The notes under the pieces are model-generated. The model searched no databases and was not told the origin of the DNA. It worked only from the letters and a program-made list of their open reading frames with translations. Below are positions 1 to 10,130 of a stretch of DNA of 64,000 nucleotides, in pieces. This DNA is from Blasia pusilla (taxonomy: Eukaryota > Marchantiophyta > Marchantiopsida > Blasiales). The stretch spans positions 61,876,001 to 61,940,000 of the forward strand of contig CM114272.1 in NCBI GenBank assembly GCA_050084515.1. Direction: 5' to 3'. Position 1 is the stretch's first letter. Each line of letters opens with the position of its first letter. Made by a program: the position numbers and the translations under genes.

Positions 1-1
1 G

Positions 2-739
2 TTGGGTGACACTCGGACCCGGATGATGGCGAGTGTTCATGAGGTGCGCTCTTGGATTGGACCAGCGGTGTTGTTGGATGCAGCGCGAGTTGGCTCGCGT
101 GCACATCGTCCACGCTTGTGGTGGACAAACTTGTTGCCTAGGGAGGTTCTACGTCGAGCATATGATGCAGTGCAGCGGGATCCTCGCCTTACAGTGGATA
201 GTATCTTGGATCTTGGCGACCTTTCCCAAGTGGTGAGGGTTATTGATCGGTCACCCATGGCAGTGGTGAACCGTGTGGGCCAGCCTAGGATGGCACTACC
301 CACATTTGTGAGTTTTCCCTTGTCACATGCCTACAGGGAAGGTGGTCCGGGGCTTGTATGGGATTCTCATGTGCGATAGTTGGTGGAGCCTAACGCTGAT
401 GAGAGAGAGCGTGCGATGGGATTTGCATTTGGTGTGACGGCGGTTGCTTCTATTTTCGAGGCTTCACGACGTCATGTGTTGGGTCAGGCCATGGACCTGA
501 ATTGTTTGACTTGGATTTTGAGTCTTGGTATGGCGAGCAACGTCGACCCGGACTATGTCGTGGGTCTTCCACCCTTTGTAATGAGCTCGATGGCTACCGG
601 GACGATAGAGGCATCGGTTGGGGGCGAGGAGAGTAGTATTTTGCATCCTTGGAGTAGATGGGATATAATGGCTGGGCATGTGGAGTTGGTTGCTCATGCT
701 GGTGGAGGAGTTATTTGCTCGATGATGATGGTGTAGCTA
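2..739 (+). pseudogene. C5-cytosine DNA methyltransferase, C-terminal part, within the retrotransposon polyprotein
   Basis: Two in-frame-like stretches (2-379 and 380-736), separated by a single TAG, read as the C-terminal half of a C5-cytosine DNA methyltransferase of the DNMT3/DRM kind. The first contains LLDAARVGSRAHRPRLWWTN, which matches motif VIII (HRxRxxWxN). The second contains ERERAMGF and RRHVLGQAMDLN, which match motifs IX and X (ExERxxGFP and the R..LLG...V helix). The enzyme would move a methyl group from S-adenosylmethionine to cytosine in DNA. The SAM-binding motif I, the catalytic Pro-Cys motif IV and the ENV motif VI should lie left of the window. The TAG between the blocks could be a CAG glutamine codon changed by one C-to-T transition (inference). 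The domain sits directly before the RT, so it belongs to the mobile element, not to a host gene. Confidence 0.72.
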
Positions 740-776
740 AGGGTGTATCATCTTGTGAGGGGGTTATGAGCGACCA

Positions 777-1932
777 ATGGCATCGTCCTCTCCCTCTAGT
801 ATGCCAGTGGAGGAGACTTGGGAGTCATTACTTGGGCCCAAGCTTACGGGAGGTGAGAAACGACGCTTGACACAGTTCCTACGTCCTTATAGGAGTTGTT
901 TTGCCTTTAGCATGAAGGAGTTGGGTTCTCTGGTTGGACCCGGTATACGGATTGATTTGGCTAGTGATACGCCAATCTTCCGTCGTCCCTATCGATATAG
1001 TGATATGGAGAGGGACTTGATTGAGTAGGACGTTGGACCTTTTGGAGGCTGGATTAGTGGAGTTGTTGCATGGAGAGTATGCATCGCCCTTTGTCATGCT
1101 CTGCTAAAAAGGATATGCATGGCAACTACACGGATAGGCGGATGTGTGGAGATTACCGTCCTATCAATCGGCAAACCAAGGCCGATAGGTATGCCATGCC
1201 TACACCTGAGGAGATCTTTGATGTGGTGGGACAGGCAAAGATTTTGAGTACTTTGGATCTTCGGGCAGATACCATCAATTGCCGATTCGGAGAGTGACAA
1301 GGCCAAGACAAAGCATTTTGGGGTGTCAACTCTCATGGCAAGGATTGTTTGTACGGTGGAAATTCTTACCCTTTGGGTTGAAGAATGCACTGCCGAGTTT
1401 CAAAGAGTGATGGACAGGATCCTAGCAGGGTTGGATTTTGTTCGGTGTTACATTGATGATATCTTGGTGTTGATAACACGGTGGAGGAGCATCGATACAT
1501 TTGCAGATGGTGTTTGAGCGGTTGAAAGCTCATGGTCTACGTTTGCATCCAGGAAAGTGTAAGTTCTTCCATGAGGATGTTGAGTACTTGGGTCATGTGA
1601 TCTATCCAGGTGGTTTGGGAGTTCAAGCAAGCAAAGGTGGAGGCTATTGCACTTATTCGCGTCCGATAGATGTGAGTAGAGTTCGAGCATTCATGGGATT
1701 AGCGAACTACTATCGGAGGTATGTGAAGGGATTTAGTGCTATGGCAAAGCCTTTGAACCAATTACTGAAATCAGATCAAGAGTGGCACTGGGGAGATGAT
1801 CAGAGAGAGCTTTTGTGGAGCTTAAGGCCAGTTGGTGGCGGCGCCTATCTTGAGGAGACCTATCGAGGGCGCCCATTTCAGATTACACCGATTGGAGTAG
1901 GTTGGGACTTGAGCGGTGTTGACACAACATGA
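777..1932 (+). pseudogene. Ty3/gypsy reverse transcriptase domain (broken)
   Basis: The RT domain is spread over several frames. It opens with the conserved N-terminal stretch around FAFSMKELG and RRPYRYS (777-1025), continues with the fingers/palm segment around CGDYRPINRQT and the first aspartate block LSTLDLRA (1070-1270), and reaches the catalytic YIDD box at 1449-1460. The connection region follows with HPGKCKFF, YLGHVI and FMGLANYYRRYVKGFS (1501-1750), which is typical of Ty3/gypsy. Stops or frame changes occur near 1028, 1297, 1517 and 1932. The enzyme would have copied element RNA into DNA; this copy cannot. Confidence 0.9.
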
Positions 1933-2348
1933 TGATGAGCACATGGAGTTTGTGGTGGCCTATGCAAGTCGTTCGAATAATGCAAATGAGTCGCGCTATA
2001 GTTCATATGAGGGAGAGTGCTTGGCGAGTAGTGTGGTGTGGCACACTTTAGGTGTTACTTGTTTGGCACACAGTTTACCCTTGTTACCGATCACCAACCG
2101 CTCAAGTGGTTGATGGAGTCGGACAAGCTTACATGGAAGCTTGCACGGTGGGCTCTTATCTTACAGAGTATGACTTCCGGGTGGTACATAGACCTGGAGT
2201 TGCCAACCTTGATGCTAATGGGTTGAGTAGGAACCCATGTACTAGCCAAGAGGATACAACGGGGCTAGATGGCATGGCGAGGTTGATGAGGAGATGGTGC
2301 CAGGTTGGCATGCATCCGCCTTTTATGTTGGTTAGGGGTGGACTCTAG
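1895..2348 (+). pseudogene. Retrotransposon RNase H domain (broken)
   Basis: Follows the RT palm and connection. Recognisable pieces are EFVVAYASRS with ESRYSSYEGECLA (1940-2025), then TDHQPLKWLM (2090-2120) and YDFRVVHRPG...LSRNP (2170-2240). These are the standard Ty3/gypsy RNase H blocks, with the HRPG...N..AD-type tail just before the integrase. The pieces fall in three frames. RNase H would degrade the RNA strand of the RNA/DNA hybrid during reverse transcription. Confidence 0.85.
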
Positions 2349-2429
2349 TATGGAGGACCACATGATATCTTACTCTAGTCGGAGGGTAGATGGCCACCTT
2401 GAGATCCTAAGGTTGGAGATGGTGGTACG

Positions 2430-3282
2430 GATCACGTGATATTCATGATGATGCGTTGGTGTTGGAGTTCCTCTGAGACCAAGAGGGTGCTAGGCATAGT
2501 GAGTGCCAAGGAGCGAGACCGTGTTCTTAAACGTGCTAAGAGGTATCGATTGGGGAACACATATTCTCCAGCGTGTGGGAGGATGGTAGAGTACGAGTAG
2601 TGCCACATTTGGCTCGAGAGAGCGCATTGTGCGACATGCCCATGAGGAGTTGGGACATTTTGGGGTAAAGCGTCGTATAGCTTACTCCTTGGCGATTGGT
2701 GGCGTGGCATGCATACTCAGGTGTGATTGGTGTCACGTTGTATGGTTTGTGACCGGGTGAGGGCATCATTTAATGACCCTACACCACAATTACACCCCTT
2801 GCCTATTATGGGGTTGGGTTACCGTTGGAGTGTGGACTTTGCGGGACCGTTACCGTTGGTATGCGACGACATCATCGATATGTGTTGGTGATGGTGGAGC
2901 ACTTCTCCAAGTGGATTGAGTTGGTGGCATTACCGGACAAGGCAAGTGAGGAACGGCGTATGCGTTTCGGATAGAGTGCTTAGTCATTTTGGTGCACCGG
3001 TGAAGTCTTGACCGACCATGGTATGAGTTTGAGGGTGAGTTTGGTCTTGTGTGACAAGGCGTTGATTGATCATCGGACCACGTCTCGAGATCATCCGAGG
3101 CGGATGGTTTGGTGGCGTGTGGTTCAGGCGGTGAAGAGGGCATTGCGCAAGTATGGCCTCTGAAGGGCATCTTGGAGACTAGGATATTCGGTTGCCATGG
3201 TTAGCCATGGGGTATAGGTTGATCGCCAAGCATCCTTGGCTTCCTTCTCACCTTATTTTACATTATACGGCCGAGATCGGAC
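2430..3282 (+). pseudogene. Retrotransposon integrase, zinc-binding and DDE core (heavily broken)
   Basis: After the RNase H tail, HAHEELGHFGVKRR (about 2638-2680) corresponds to the H..H part of the integrase zinc finger. WSVDFAGPLPL (about 2829-2860) is the start of the catalytic core holding the first aspartate. Later pieces (SHFGAPV near 2980, then the region near 3240-3280 around the TLYGR-like block) continue the core in shifting frames. Many stops make this part the most damaged section of the element. The enzyme would insert the cDNA into the host chromosome. Confidence 0.78.
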
Positions 3283-3855
3283 TTGCCAGCAGCAATTCGT
3301 CGGGAGTCTAGTGAGGTGGTGAACCTTGATGACCCAGAGATGTGGATGAGGGTGTGTTCTCAGCGGGCGGAGCTCTTTCGGAGAGTTATGCCAACAACCT
3401 TTGAGAATCTTGCCATTGCTCAACACAGGATACGTTGCGGTATGCAACCATTTGGGATGGAGGTTATCGACCATCGATTCAGAGGTTCCATGTGGGGACT
3501 ATGTCTATTTGCAGCAGATTGCCCGACAACGTTGGATGTGACGGCAGCCGCACTATTTTTACGAGTGCGTGAGGTGTTAGCTTCGGAGTTCTCATGTTGG
3601 AGGGTTGTGATGGAGTTGTTTGGAAGGACCATGCGTAATTGTGCGCCATGTCATCTTCCAAATGTGGATGGTACTGTTGACCCAAGCTTAGCCATGATAC
3701 GTGCTAGCTTGAGGTGCATGTTGTGTGGGTCTGCTGGTAACGCAGCCCGTATGTTGGTGTGTGATCAGTGTTCTAGGGGTTGGCACATGATGTGTTTGAC
3801 TCACGTTTGGATGTTGTTCCCTCTTGGAAGGTGGGTTTGTCCTCGATGTACTTAG
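3283..3855 (+). pseudogene. Integrase C-terminal region fused to a PHD finger
   Basis: A 190-codon open stretch ends the polyprotein. Its last 46 residues form a full C4HC3 PHD zinc finger: Cys145-x2-Cys148, x11, Cys160-x2-Cys163, x4, His168-x2-Cys171, x14, Cys186-x2-Cys189, with the usual Trp before the His and a WxCPxC end (nt 3715-3849). The stop TAG at 3853-3855 follows at once, so the finger is the natural C-terminus. It is preceded by NCAPCHLPNVDG and, in another frame, a GDYVYLQQ block typical of the SH3-like integrase tail. PHD fingers read histone H3 tails, so here it may guide integration into chromatin, as chromodomains do in chromoviruses (inference). All eight zinc ligands are intact although the rest of the element is decayed. 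Confidence 0.85.
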
Positions 3856-4030
3856 GAGAGGTAGATGACTTGATCTTTGCATGATATGGATTACAGATGT
3901 GCGACTAACGATGGGGCAACCTAGCACCCGGCCTTCTGATTCGGGCACCCAAGAAGGTGTATAGCATGTAGTAGATGTATAGGGCTACTTGGAAGTTAGA
4001 GGGACCTAACCGCCAGTTAGGGGGGCGAGT
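3856..4030 (+). other. 3' untranslated tail and polypurine tract of the Ty3 element
   Basis: Non-coding sequence between the polyprotein stop and the LTR. The run TTAGGGGGGCGAG at 4017-4029 is the likely plus-strand primer (polypurine tract). Similar G-runs precede the LTR starts of the related copies at 29756-29764 (+) and 24250-24257 (-). Confidence 0.6.
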
Positions 4031-4134
4031 TGTGGTACACTTGCGTTTGTGGATACTCTCGTCTATGTTATGTATGTATGTGCGTATGGTATGTCAGCAA
4101 TGTATATTGTATGACGATGTGGATTCGCACGACA
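4031..4134 (+). repeat. Short 3' LTR of the Ty3 element
   Basis: Starts TGTGGTACAC right after the purine tract and ends at a CGCACGACA block, giving TG...CA ends and about 104 bp. The clearer relative at 29766-29902 has the same start and end blocks and is 137 bp, so short LTRs look like a family trait. No second copy of this LTR is in the window, so the boundaries are by analogy. Confidence 0.5.
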
Positions 4135-4240
4135 CATATACTTACTATTCGCTTGGTTGTATCAACATACCATTCATATTTCAACACATGTCTAGTAGAT
4201 TACTGCTACTTACAAATGTAGTATGTATGCTTATAAGTTA

Positions 4241-4424
4241 CTAGTGTAATGTCGTGCAGGGCCCTACACATGTGAAAATCACCCGTGAGGAAAGGGCGGT
4301 CACGCATTGTTATCTTAAGTTAATTCTTGTGTTACATATCTCATCACCACATGGAGCCAAAATGAACGCATGTTGACACCAGAGGAGGGGTTTCTCAAAC
4401 CCTCTGCTCTTTTAATAATATAGA
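4241..4424 (-). mobile_element. Small non-autonomous Helitron (184 bp)
   Basis: Read on the minus strand it starts A|TCTATATTATTAAAAGAG (5' TC at 4424) and ends CTAG|T (CTRR at 4244-4241), the expected A/T target. A GC-rich CCCTGCACGAC block lies about 15 nt from the 3' end, where Helitrons carry a hairpin. The first ~60 nt (a TTTGAGAAACCCCTCC-like stretch) resemble those of the Helitron at 29914. It encodes nothing and would depend on a RepHel helicase in trans. Confidence 0.68.
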
Positions 4425-4629
4425 TTTGTTATTCATCAACATCATAATTAACATTGAATTTGATTGTGAGACAACAAATTCCTCTCCACTTTCCAAAAAT
4501 TTAAACTGCATAGTGACAAATCTTATGGTACTACTCTCACTTAAAATCTAGCATACTTTAGGCACAATTCAAGAAGCTATATTTTGCAACCGCTTTGCCT
4601 CCCTTATATAACTAAAAATACTTTTTCCA
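4425..4629. other. Short AT-rich spacer
   Basis: No ORF, RNA gene or repeat of known type was recognised between the Helitron and the tandem duplication. Confidence 0.5.
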
Positions 4630-5800
4630 TTTGCAAAAATACACGTACCCGCTATAGGTATGATAAGTATCCATCAAGAAAGTAACAATTACATATAATC
4701 CGGTGTATAGGTGTAGTTCCCTAGATTTGATAATTCTTTTGCATGTTTTGAAAAGTTTCATCCTTATCTTTCCCAAGCCCCATCGTACATTATTTGGGAG
4801 TATCATATTGTTCATACTTTCATTTCCTATATTTTTATGTGATGAAAACATCTACCACCTTGCTAACCGCATTCCTTCATCCACACTTCCATCTTCAAGT
4901 TACTCACCCTTACTATTGGCCATACACTTGTTTTCATGTTCTTTCATTCCTCGAGACTATTATGGCAGCGCCCGTGTTTCGTTGAGGCATAAGGCTAACT
5001 TAGATCGACCTTCAAAAGCTCATGGCTCCATGCCTTAGGTAAATGTCACATTACCCAATGACCTGCTCTTCTAGGTTTATTTTCCATGGTAATCTCTAGC
5101 AACAAGTAGGAAAGATCCAACCAGGGTCAGATCCATTCCACCCTCATTGTGAACTTAGAAAATTTAGTGTATCAGCTATAGGCAGGATAAGTATCCACCA
5201 AGAAAATAACAATTATATATAACAATAATTTGCTTCATCGTTGTAGTTCCCTATATTGGACAATTCTTTTTCATATTCTCACAAGTTTTATACTCATCTT
5301 TCCCAAGCCCCAGCCAACATATATGGGATTATCATATTGTTAATAAATTTTAATTCCAATATTTGTATGTGATGAGGACATCTACCACCTTGCTAATACC
5401 CTTCACTTTGCACATTCCTTCATGTACACTTCCATCTTCAAGTTACTTACCCTTACTATTGGCCGTACACTTTTTTGCTTTCTTTCATTCCTCCACACTA
5501 ATATGGCCCGTGATTCGTCGAGGGATAAGACTAACTTACATCGACCATCAAAAGTTCATGGTACCATACCTTAGGGAAATATCACATCACCCAATGACAT
5601 GTTCCTCTCAGTTTTATTTATCGCCCCTATAGGGACTCATCATTTTTTTCCTCACCATCTACACTATCCATGTTTCCTCCACATATGTTTATTAATTACT
5701 TTCTCTCCCTATCCCCCTCAAAGGCCGCACATTGATTTTAGAGTAACCTCTAGTAACAAGTAGGAACCAACAAGGTTGCATATGAACAAAGCTCATGTCT
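4630..5800 (+). repeat. Diverged direct duplication, two units of about 520-640 bp
   Basis: Unit 1 (about 4630-5145) and unit 2 (about 5165-5800) share a colinear series of blocks: GTATCCATCAAGAAA/GTATCCACCAAGAAA, TAGTTCCCTA, TTTCCCAAGCCCCA, ACATCTACCACCTTGCTAA, CACTTCCATCTTCAAGTTAC, CCTTACTATTGGCC, AAAGCTCATGG/AAAGTTCATGG and a closing TCTAGCAACAAGTAGGAA/TCTAGTAACAAGTAGGAA. Indels make unit 2 longer. A weak relative of the unit 2 tail appears near 56950-57050. No protein is recognised in either unit. Confidence 0.7.
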
Positions 5801-5820
5801 ATGGACTTAAGTTCCTCTCA
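5771..5820 (+). repeat. Terminal fragment of the hAT-like MITE family
   Basis: Begins CAAGGTTGCATATGAACAAA and matches the first ~45 nt of the full copy at 56076-56397. No matching right end was found nearby, so this looks truncated. Confidence 0.5.
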
Positions 5821-6203
5821 TGGTCAAATAAGATACACGTGCAAAATACACAAGTGTATGAGATTTATTTAAACTTTAAGAATTACCGCAATGGACCCCA
5901 TAGTACTTGTATTGCATATTGTAAATGCCACATTTTTAATGGTTAAATAGTGTAGAATATGAATATTAGGAGATTCTTTATGGATTGTATTATTGTATTA
6001 TAAGTGTGAGAAAAAGGGTTGCCTTAGTTGAATATATCATACATATATCAACAATGTATGGTTTTGAAGTGTTGTTTGTCGGTTGAAGGTGTAGTCGCAT
6101 TCTTTGAAACTCCCAATTCTACAAAAATGCCACTTCGTACGAAAGGGTCCCAAGTGGACTTTCACTTCCTCTATGAAATGGTGAGAGAATTAGATAGTAT
6201 ATT

Positions 6204-6605
6204 ATTGGTGATGCAAGATACCCACTCTTATCGTGGCTCATAGTTCCTTATCATGGAGCATCCATCGGACAAAAAAATACTTGGAACTATTACCATTCTT
6301 CTATGAGGATGTGTGTGGAGAGAACTTTTGGTTGACTAAAGGGGACATGGCGAATACTCAACCAACTCATTTACAAGCCCAACTTAAGAACACTACCAAA
6401 GATGATCTTTGTTGTTTGTGTTCTTCATAATATTATGATAAACATGGATGATCCTATTGTCGATAGTCTCATAGATCATTCCTCCTTGGGAGGGATGCAT
6501 GGTGCACGAGGTGGTAACTTTCTTACAAACAATGAAGTAACACATGATGGAAGGAGAAATTTCGATGCTCTTTTCAAGCATGTCATGGGTGCAACTCCAT
6601 AGTAA
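6204..6605 (+). pseudogene. PIF/Harbinger transposase, C-terminal part (one in-frame stop)
   Basis: One frame from 6204 to the TAG at 6603-6605 reads as the C-terminal third of a DDE_4 (Harbinger) nuclease. GDARYPLLSWLIVPYHG (6207-6257) is the conserved GDxxYPL..WL..PY block. YYHSSMRMCVERTFG (about 6285-6329) holds the third catalytic acid, the Glu in VERTFG. A TGA breaks LKGTWRIL at about 6330. MIFVVCVLHNIMI (6402-6440) is the usual C-terminal helix with VLHN. The transposase would cut and rejoin DNA at element ends. The N-terminal part with the first two aspartates is not readable upstream. Confidence 0.72.
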
Positions 6606-7139
6606 TATCAATATTTCAATAAAGTTGTATGATTACATATGTGCACCATAGTTTTTGACTTGTCTCATTATGAATTATTCTTGAATGTAAGATCTCACAA
6701 TCTTCCTTCAAAACTGCTACTAATGACAAGAGATAATGCTTTGGAGACCATTGTGAAAGCATCTGCATTATGTTGCAAGATTTGTAATTCCAAGTTCCGA
6801 TGCTCTGTAATCTGTTGTGGGACTTGTAATTCCAATTTCCGCATCTCAAGGTTCTCTCTTTGCCACAATCTATAACATCAACTATGGAATCAGTGGATTG
6901 CTACATAGCTTGGCCCAAAGAGCTCCTTCATCAACGTTTACCTCTAATCTCATTACCAAGGCTCCTCTTTTTCACTATTCCCTCTTTAGTTACAGAGGCC
7001 TTACACGTCCTTGAGTTCGAAGTAACGCAACAAAAGTCATAACTTGAATTGAAAATATCCCATTCATGTGAAAACCATTGGAACATACATAAACACATTA
7101 AAGGCGAAAGGCACAAAAAAGGGTATTATAAGCACCTTG

Positions 7140-7950
7140 AATAGTAGGAGAGGATGGTGGTGGATTGGTAGGCATCCCTTCAGGACCCATTGGGGTTTAA
7201 AACATGGCTCTTCCATTTAGCAAACAATGAATCAGTAACATCACATATTCTTCACACATAATGTTAAGCAACAAAGAAACATTAGCAATGACATTGATGT
7301 ACTTGGAGTCACAAGAGAATGTATGATAGGGATAGGTGGAGTTTGTGTTGTATTTGAAGTTTCCTCCTCCGCGAGGTATCCATAAGTACCTCTAAGGTCA
7401 CTATTAAGATCAGGAAGAAGAGAAGTGCCAAAGCTTCGCACTCCCATGCTCTCTGGATCCACGTCTTGCCACTTAAGAAGCAAGTCTACGAGATCCTTAT
7501 AGAACATCTCTTCAAAGGTTGGAGGTAGACCTCGATCCTCTCAATCCTTTTTTGACATACGTGTGTCAAAATATGATAATTCCCCACTTGTTGCCTTGCG
7601 TTCCCAATCATGAACCTGAAAATTACATAAGTGTTAGATCTAAAAAATGAATTAAACCACACAGAATGCAAAATGAATTAAAACACATCATAATAAAATT
7701 TTGTTTATGACGAACTTACCTTTTTGAAGTTTTTGACAAGAGCTCTCCACTTCTTTTTGGACACCTTCCCATCACGAATGGGTTGCGTCATTCCATTCTT
7801 GAAGCCAATAGTTGGCCACTTTTTTTCCATTTTTTTTTACGTTGGTGATAGTAGAGTGAGTAGTGTGATTTAGTTCTACTACTTCCATCTCATGTCATTT
7901 TTCCACGATCAACATTCTAATCTCCCTAGGCGTCCATGTAATCAACTTAT
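7140..7950 (-). pseudogene. Myb/SANT-like ORF1 partner of the Harbinger element (broken)
   Basis: On the minus strand, WTPREIRMLIVE (about 7945-7905) starts a Myb/SANT-like helix block, and KKKWRALVKNFKK (about 7765-7725) is its third helix. After a gap with intron-like ends, the reading continues with a GELSYFD block, then PPTFEEMFYKDLVDLL (7520-7470), the usual tail of PIF/Harbinger ORF1 proteins. This protein binds DNA and helps the transposase. It faces the transposase convergently, 0.5-1.3 kb away. A stop (TGA after IVEK) and frame changes show decay. Confidence 0.6.
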
Positions 7951-7959
7951 TCTTTTGTT

Positions 7960-9690
7960 GTGGTGTTTGAGAGTCAAGTATGATACAATTATCACCTACA
8001 AGACTTGCTTGCTACAATGAGAAGCACAAAAAATGAAAATGAGTACTACACTTTTTAGTAATGAAAAGTAAGAAATAGACCTACCGGAGTTCACATAATA
8101 CAAATTAGTATAAACATTTATAGTACCCTACAAGTCACTATTGACAGAAATTTTAAAATAATGGATTTCTAAAAATTTTCATTCAATTTCTCAAGAGAAA
8201 AGGTTGATAATACCTTGTCCATATTACAGATGTAGTCTCACTTGGAAAACCTGAAATGCATAAAATAAATTTGGTGAGTTTCCATTTTTGCTTGCGAATG
8301 TCATAAACACTAGAGAAGTTAACTTGGCATTGTACCGATTTCTAAATGGCGAGGTTTTATGTTTTGACAAGTTCCCAATGTACTACCATGCGTATTTCAT
8401 TGGCGATTAGAAATACACTTCATAAAGTTGTTGCGACAGGCAAGTTTGTGTCTGCTATTGGAAAGTTGTCTTCACGATCATTAATGTTGACATGCCATCA
8501 CCATCCTATTTCTATATGTAATGTGAGACTCACACTTTACACAATCCCTATTTGCTCTTGCATGAATTGTAGCGGCGGTACCTATTTTGACGTACTTGAA
8601 GCCAAGCGCTGCAAGACTAGTAGATACTAGAGCCATAGCTGCATAAGAATGATCGTGATTTCATAACATCTTCTCTAAATGAGCACCCTCGAGTAACAGA
8701 TGTGGACTTTGACTAGGTACTTCATCAGAGACTTAAACCGCTATGTATAACGCCGAAAGTCTTTTCTCCTCTCAAACCATGCTTTGATTTTAAAATTAAA
8801 AAATTACTTGAAGGTGGCAACTCTACATGATGTAATTGGAAGATGCACAAAATTGGTGCTAAAGCAAGAAGCGGATCAACTCGAAACATACTCATCTAAA
8901 AAAGAACGGTGTCATTGATGTTACAACCGAAGTAATTCCAACTATTCCATATGTAATAGAAGAAGGGATGTCATCACACGAAATCATCTCAGCTTCGATG
9001 ATATAGAGCACCAAGATTTACACAATGTGTGTCCCACTCGACTTCAGTTCTTGGTGCCCTCTCAACATGTTCAACTCTCCTTCGCAGTGTGGTAAAACAT
9101 AAAAGTAGAGTGCAGTCGTTCGAAATAAGAAAAATTCCCAAAGCAGGATATTCATCTCTCTAACTTTGACAAGCCAGCGACATTACTCCACCAGAACCTC
9201 TTGAGCTGAGTTAGAGCAAGTAGGCGAATATGGATCTTATGTCGATATGCACATGAATCTTTAGCAACAAACTAAAAGGAACCAAGCTATTACCAAAATT
9301 AGAAGTTAAAGTTGTAACCACTAAAACTCCATGAGCATATCTATTTAGGACAGTACTACATCTATGACATCAAAGGAATGGGGGAAAGAGGGTTGATTGC
9401 ATTGAAAATTTGGAATGTGTGCGAATAGTGGCCTAGTACAAGCTTCCACTCGATTGAAAGGCATCAACCAAACAAGGGTTTTAGGTAGAAACTTGGCGGA
9501 AATTAATCGATTCATGACGCTCACATCCGCTCAATGACTTGATCCACTAAAATCCAACCACTTTCCGTCTTGTCACCACTCACTATGTTGATGATAGACA
9601 CATGGACAACATGACTCTTGCCATTCACTTCCTCGTCCACTTCAACCTTTCATGAAGGCAGTGGCCTTGTTATGGTGGCCACTACGGCAA
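7960..9690. other. Intergenic sequence without recognised gene
   Basis: Short open stretches occur (for example 8346-8630, +, 94 codons) but none has a recognisable domain or codon pattern. Nothing else was identified. Confidence 0.5.
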
Positions 9691-10130
9691 CTTTGGTGTG
9701 GCGTGCGACGCCCGCTTGTTTGGAAGAGCAATAAGCTCATTGGGAATACGACCTCGCAATTGATTGTTGTTAACACGGAAGAAGACGAGCGACTTTAGCT
9801 TCTCGAGCGAATAAGGAATCTCACCAATTTTAAATTTTTGTAGTACAAATCCAAGCTCACGAGGTTTTCAAGCTCCCCAAGCTTGTTGGTAATACTGCCC
9901 TCCAACTTCTTTTTGGAGAGCTCCAAATACTCCAGCGCAAGCTCCCCAAATTGGGCAGGAGTGACCCCAAAAGCCTTGCATTTCCCAAATCCACGCGCAC
10001 CAACTCATTCTCATGGTTGCAAGTCACATGAAACCAAGTGCAAGAGTTCACCAAAGTCGGATCCCAGCTTTGTAGCACATTCTCCGGATCCTTCAAATTC
10101 CTCGCAACGCAAAGAGCGCATGTTCTATTT
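9690..10130 (-). pseudogene. SERK/BAK1-like leucine-rich-repeat ectodomain, intron-less retro-pseudogene
   Basis: Reading down the minus strand from 10130 gives [18 protein letters not shown] and CTWFHVTC (10099-10022), the N-terminal cap of SERK-family and short secreted LRR proteins. It continues with [63 protein letters not shown] and IPNEL, about four LRR units. Frameshifts near 9937 and 9830 break the frame. The blocks follow each other without introns, whereas known plant SERK genes have an intron in nearly every LRR, so a processed copy is likely (inference). The intact protein would be a cell-surface co-receptor or an apoplastic LRR protein. No kinase domain follows. The Pro normally found in VNPCTW is Ser here. 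Confidence 0.75.

Larger units (their letters stand above)
1..4134 (+). mobile_element. Ty3/gypsy LTR retrotransposon, 5' part outside the window, decayed
   Basis: The order read on this strand is C5-DNA methyltransferase C-terminal part, reverse transcriptase, RNase H, integrase, PHD finger, short non-coding tail, purine tract and LTR. RT-RNase H-integrase order is diagnostic of Ty3/gypsy. The reading frame is broken many times by stops and frameshifts, so the copy cannot encode a polyprotein. The gag, protease and catalytic half of the methyltransferase would lie left of position 1. The purine tract at 4016-4025 followed by a TGTGGTAC start at 4031 has the same layout as the LTR starts at 29766 (+) and 24248 (-), so these elements are relatives. 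Confidence 0.88.
5900..8000. mobile_element. Decayed PIF/Harbinger DNA transposon (approximate limits)
   Basis: Defined by the convergent transposase (+, 6204-6605) and Myb/SANT-like ORF (-, 7140-7950). I could not locate terminal inverted repeats or a three-base target duplication, so the borders are only the coding limits plus margins. The stretch 6606-7140 between the ORFs holds no other recognisable gene. Confidence 0.5.
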
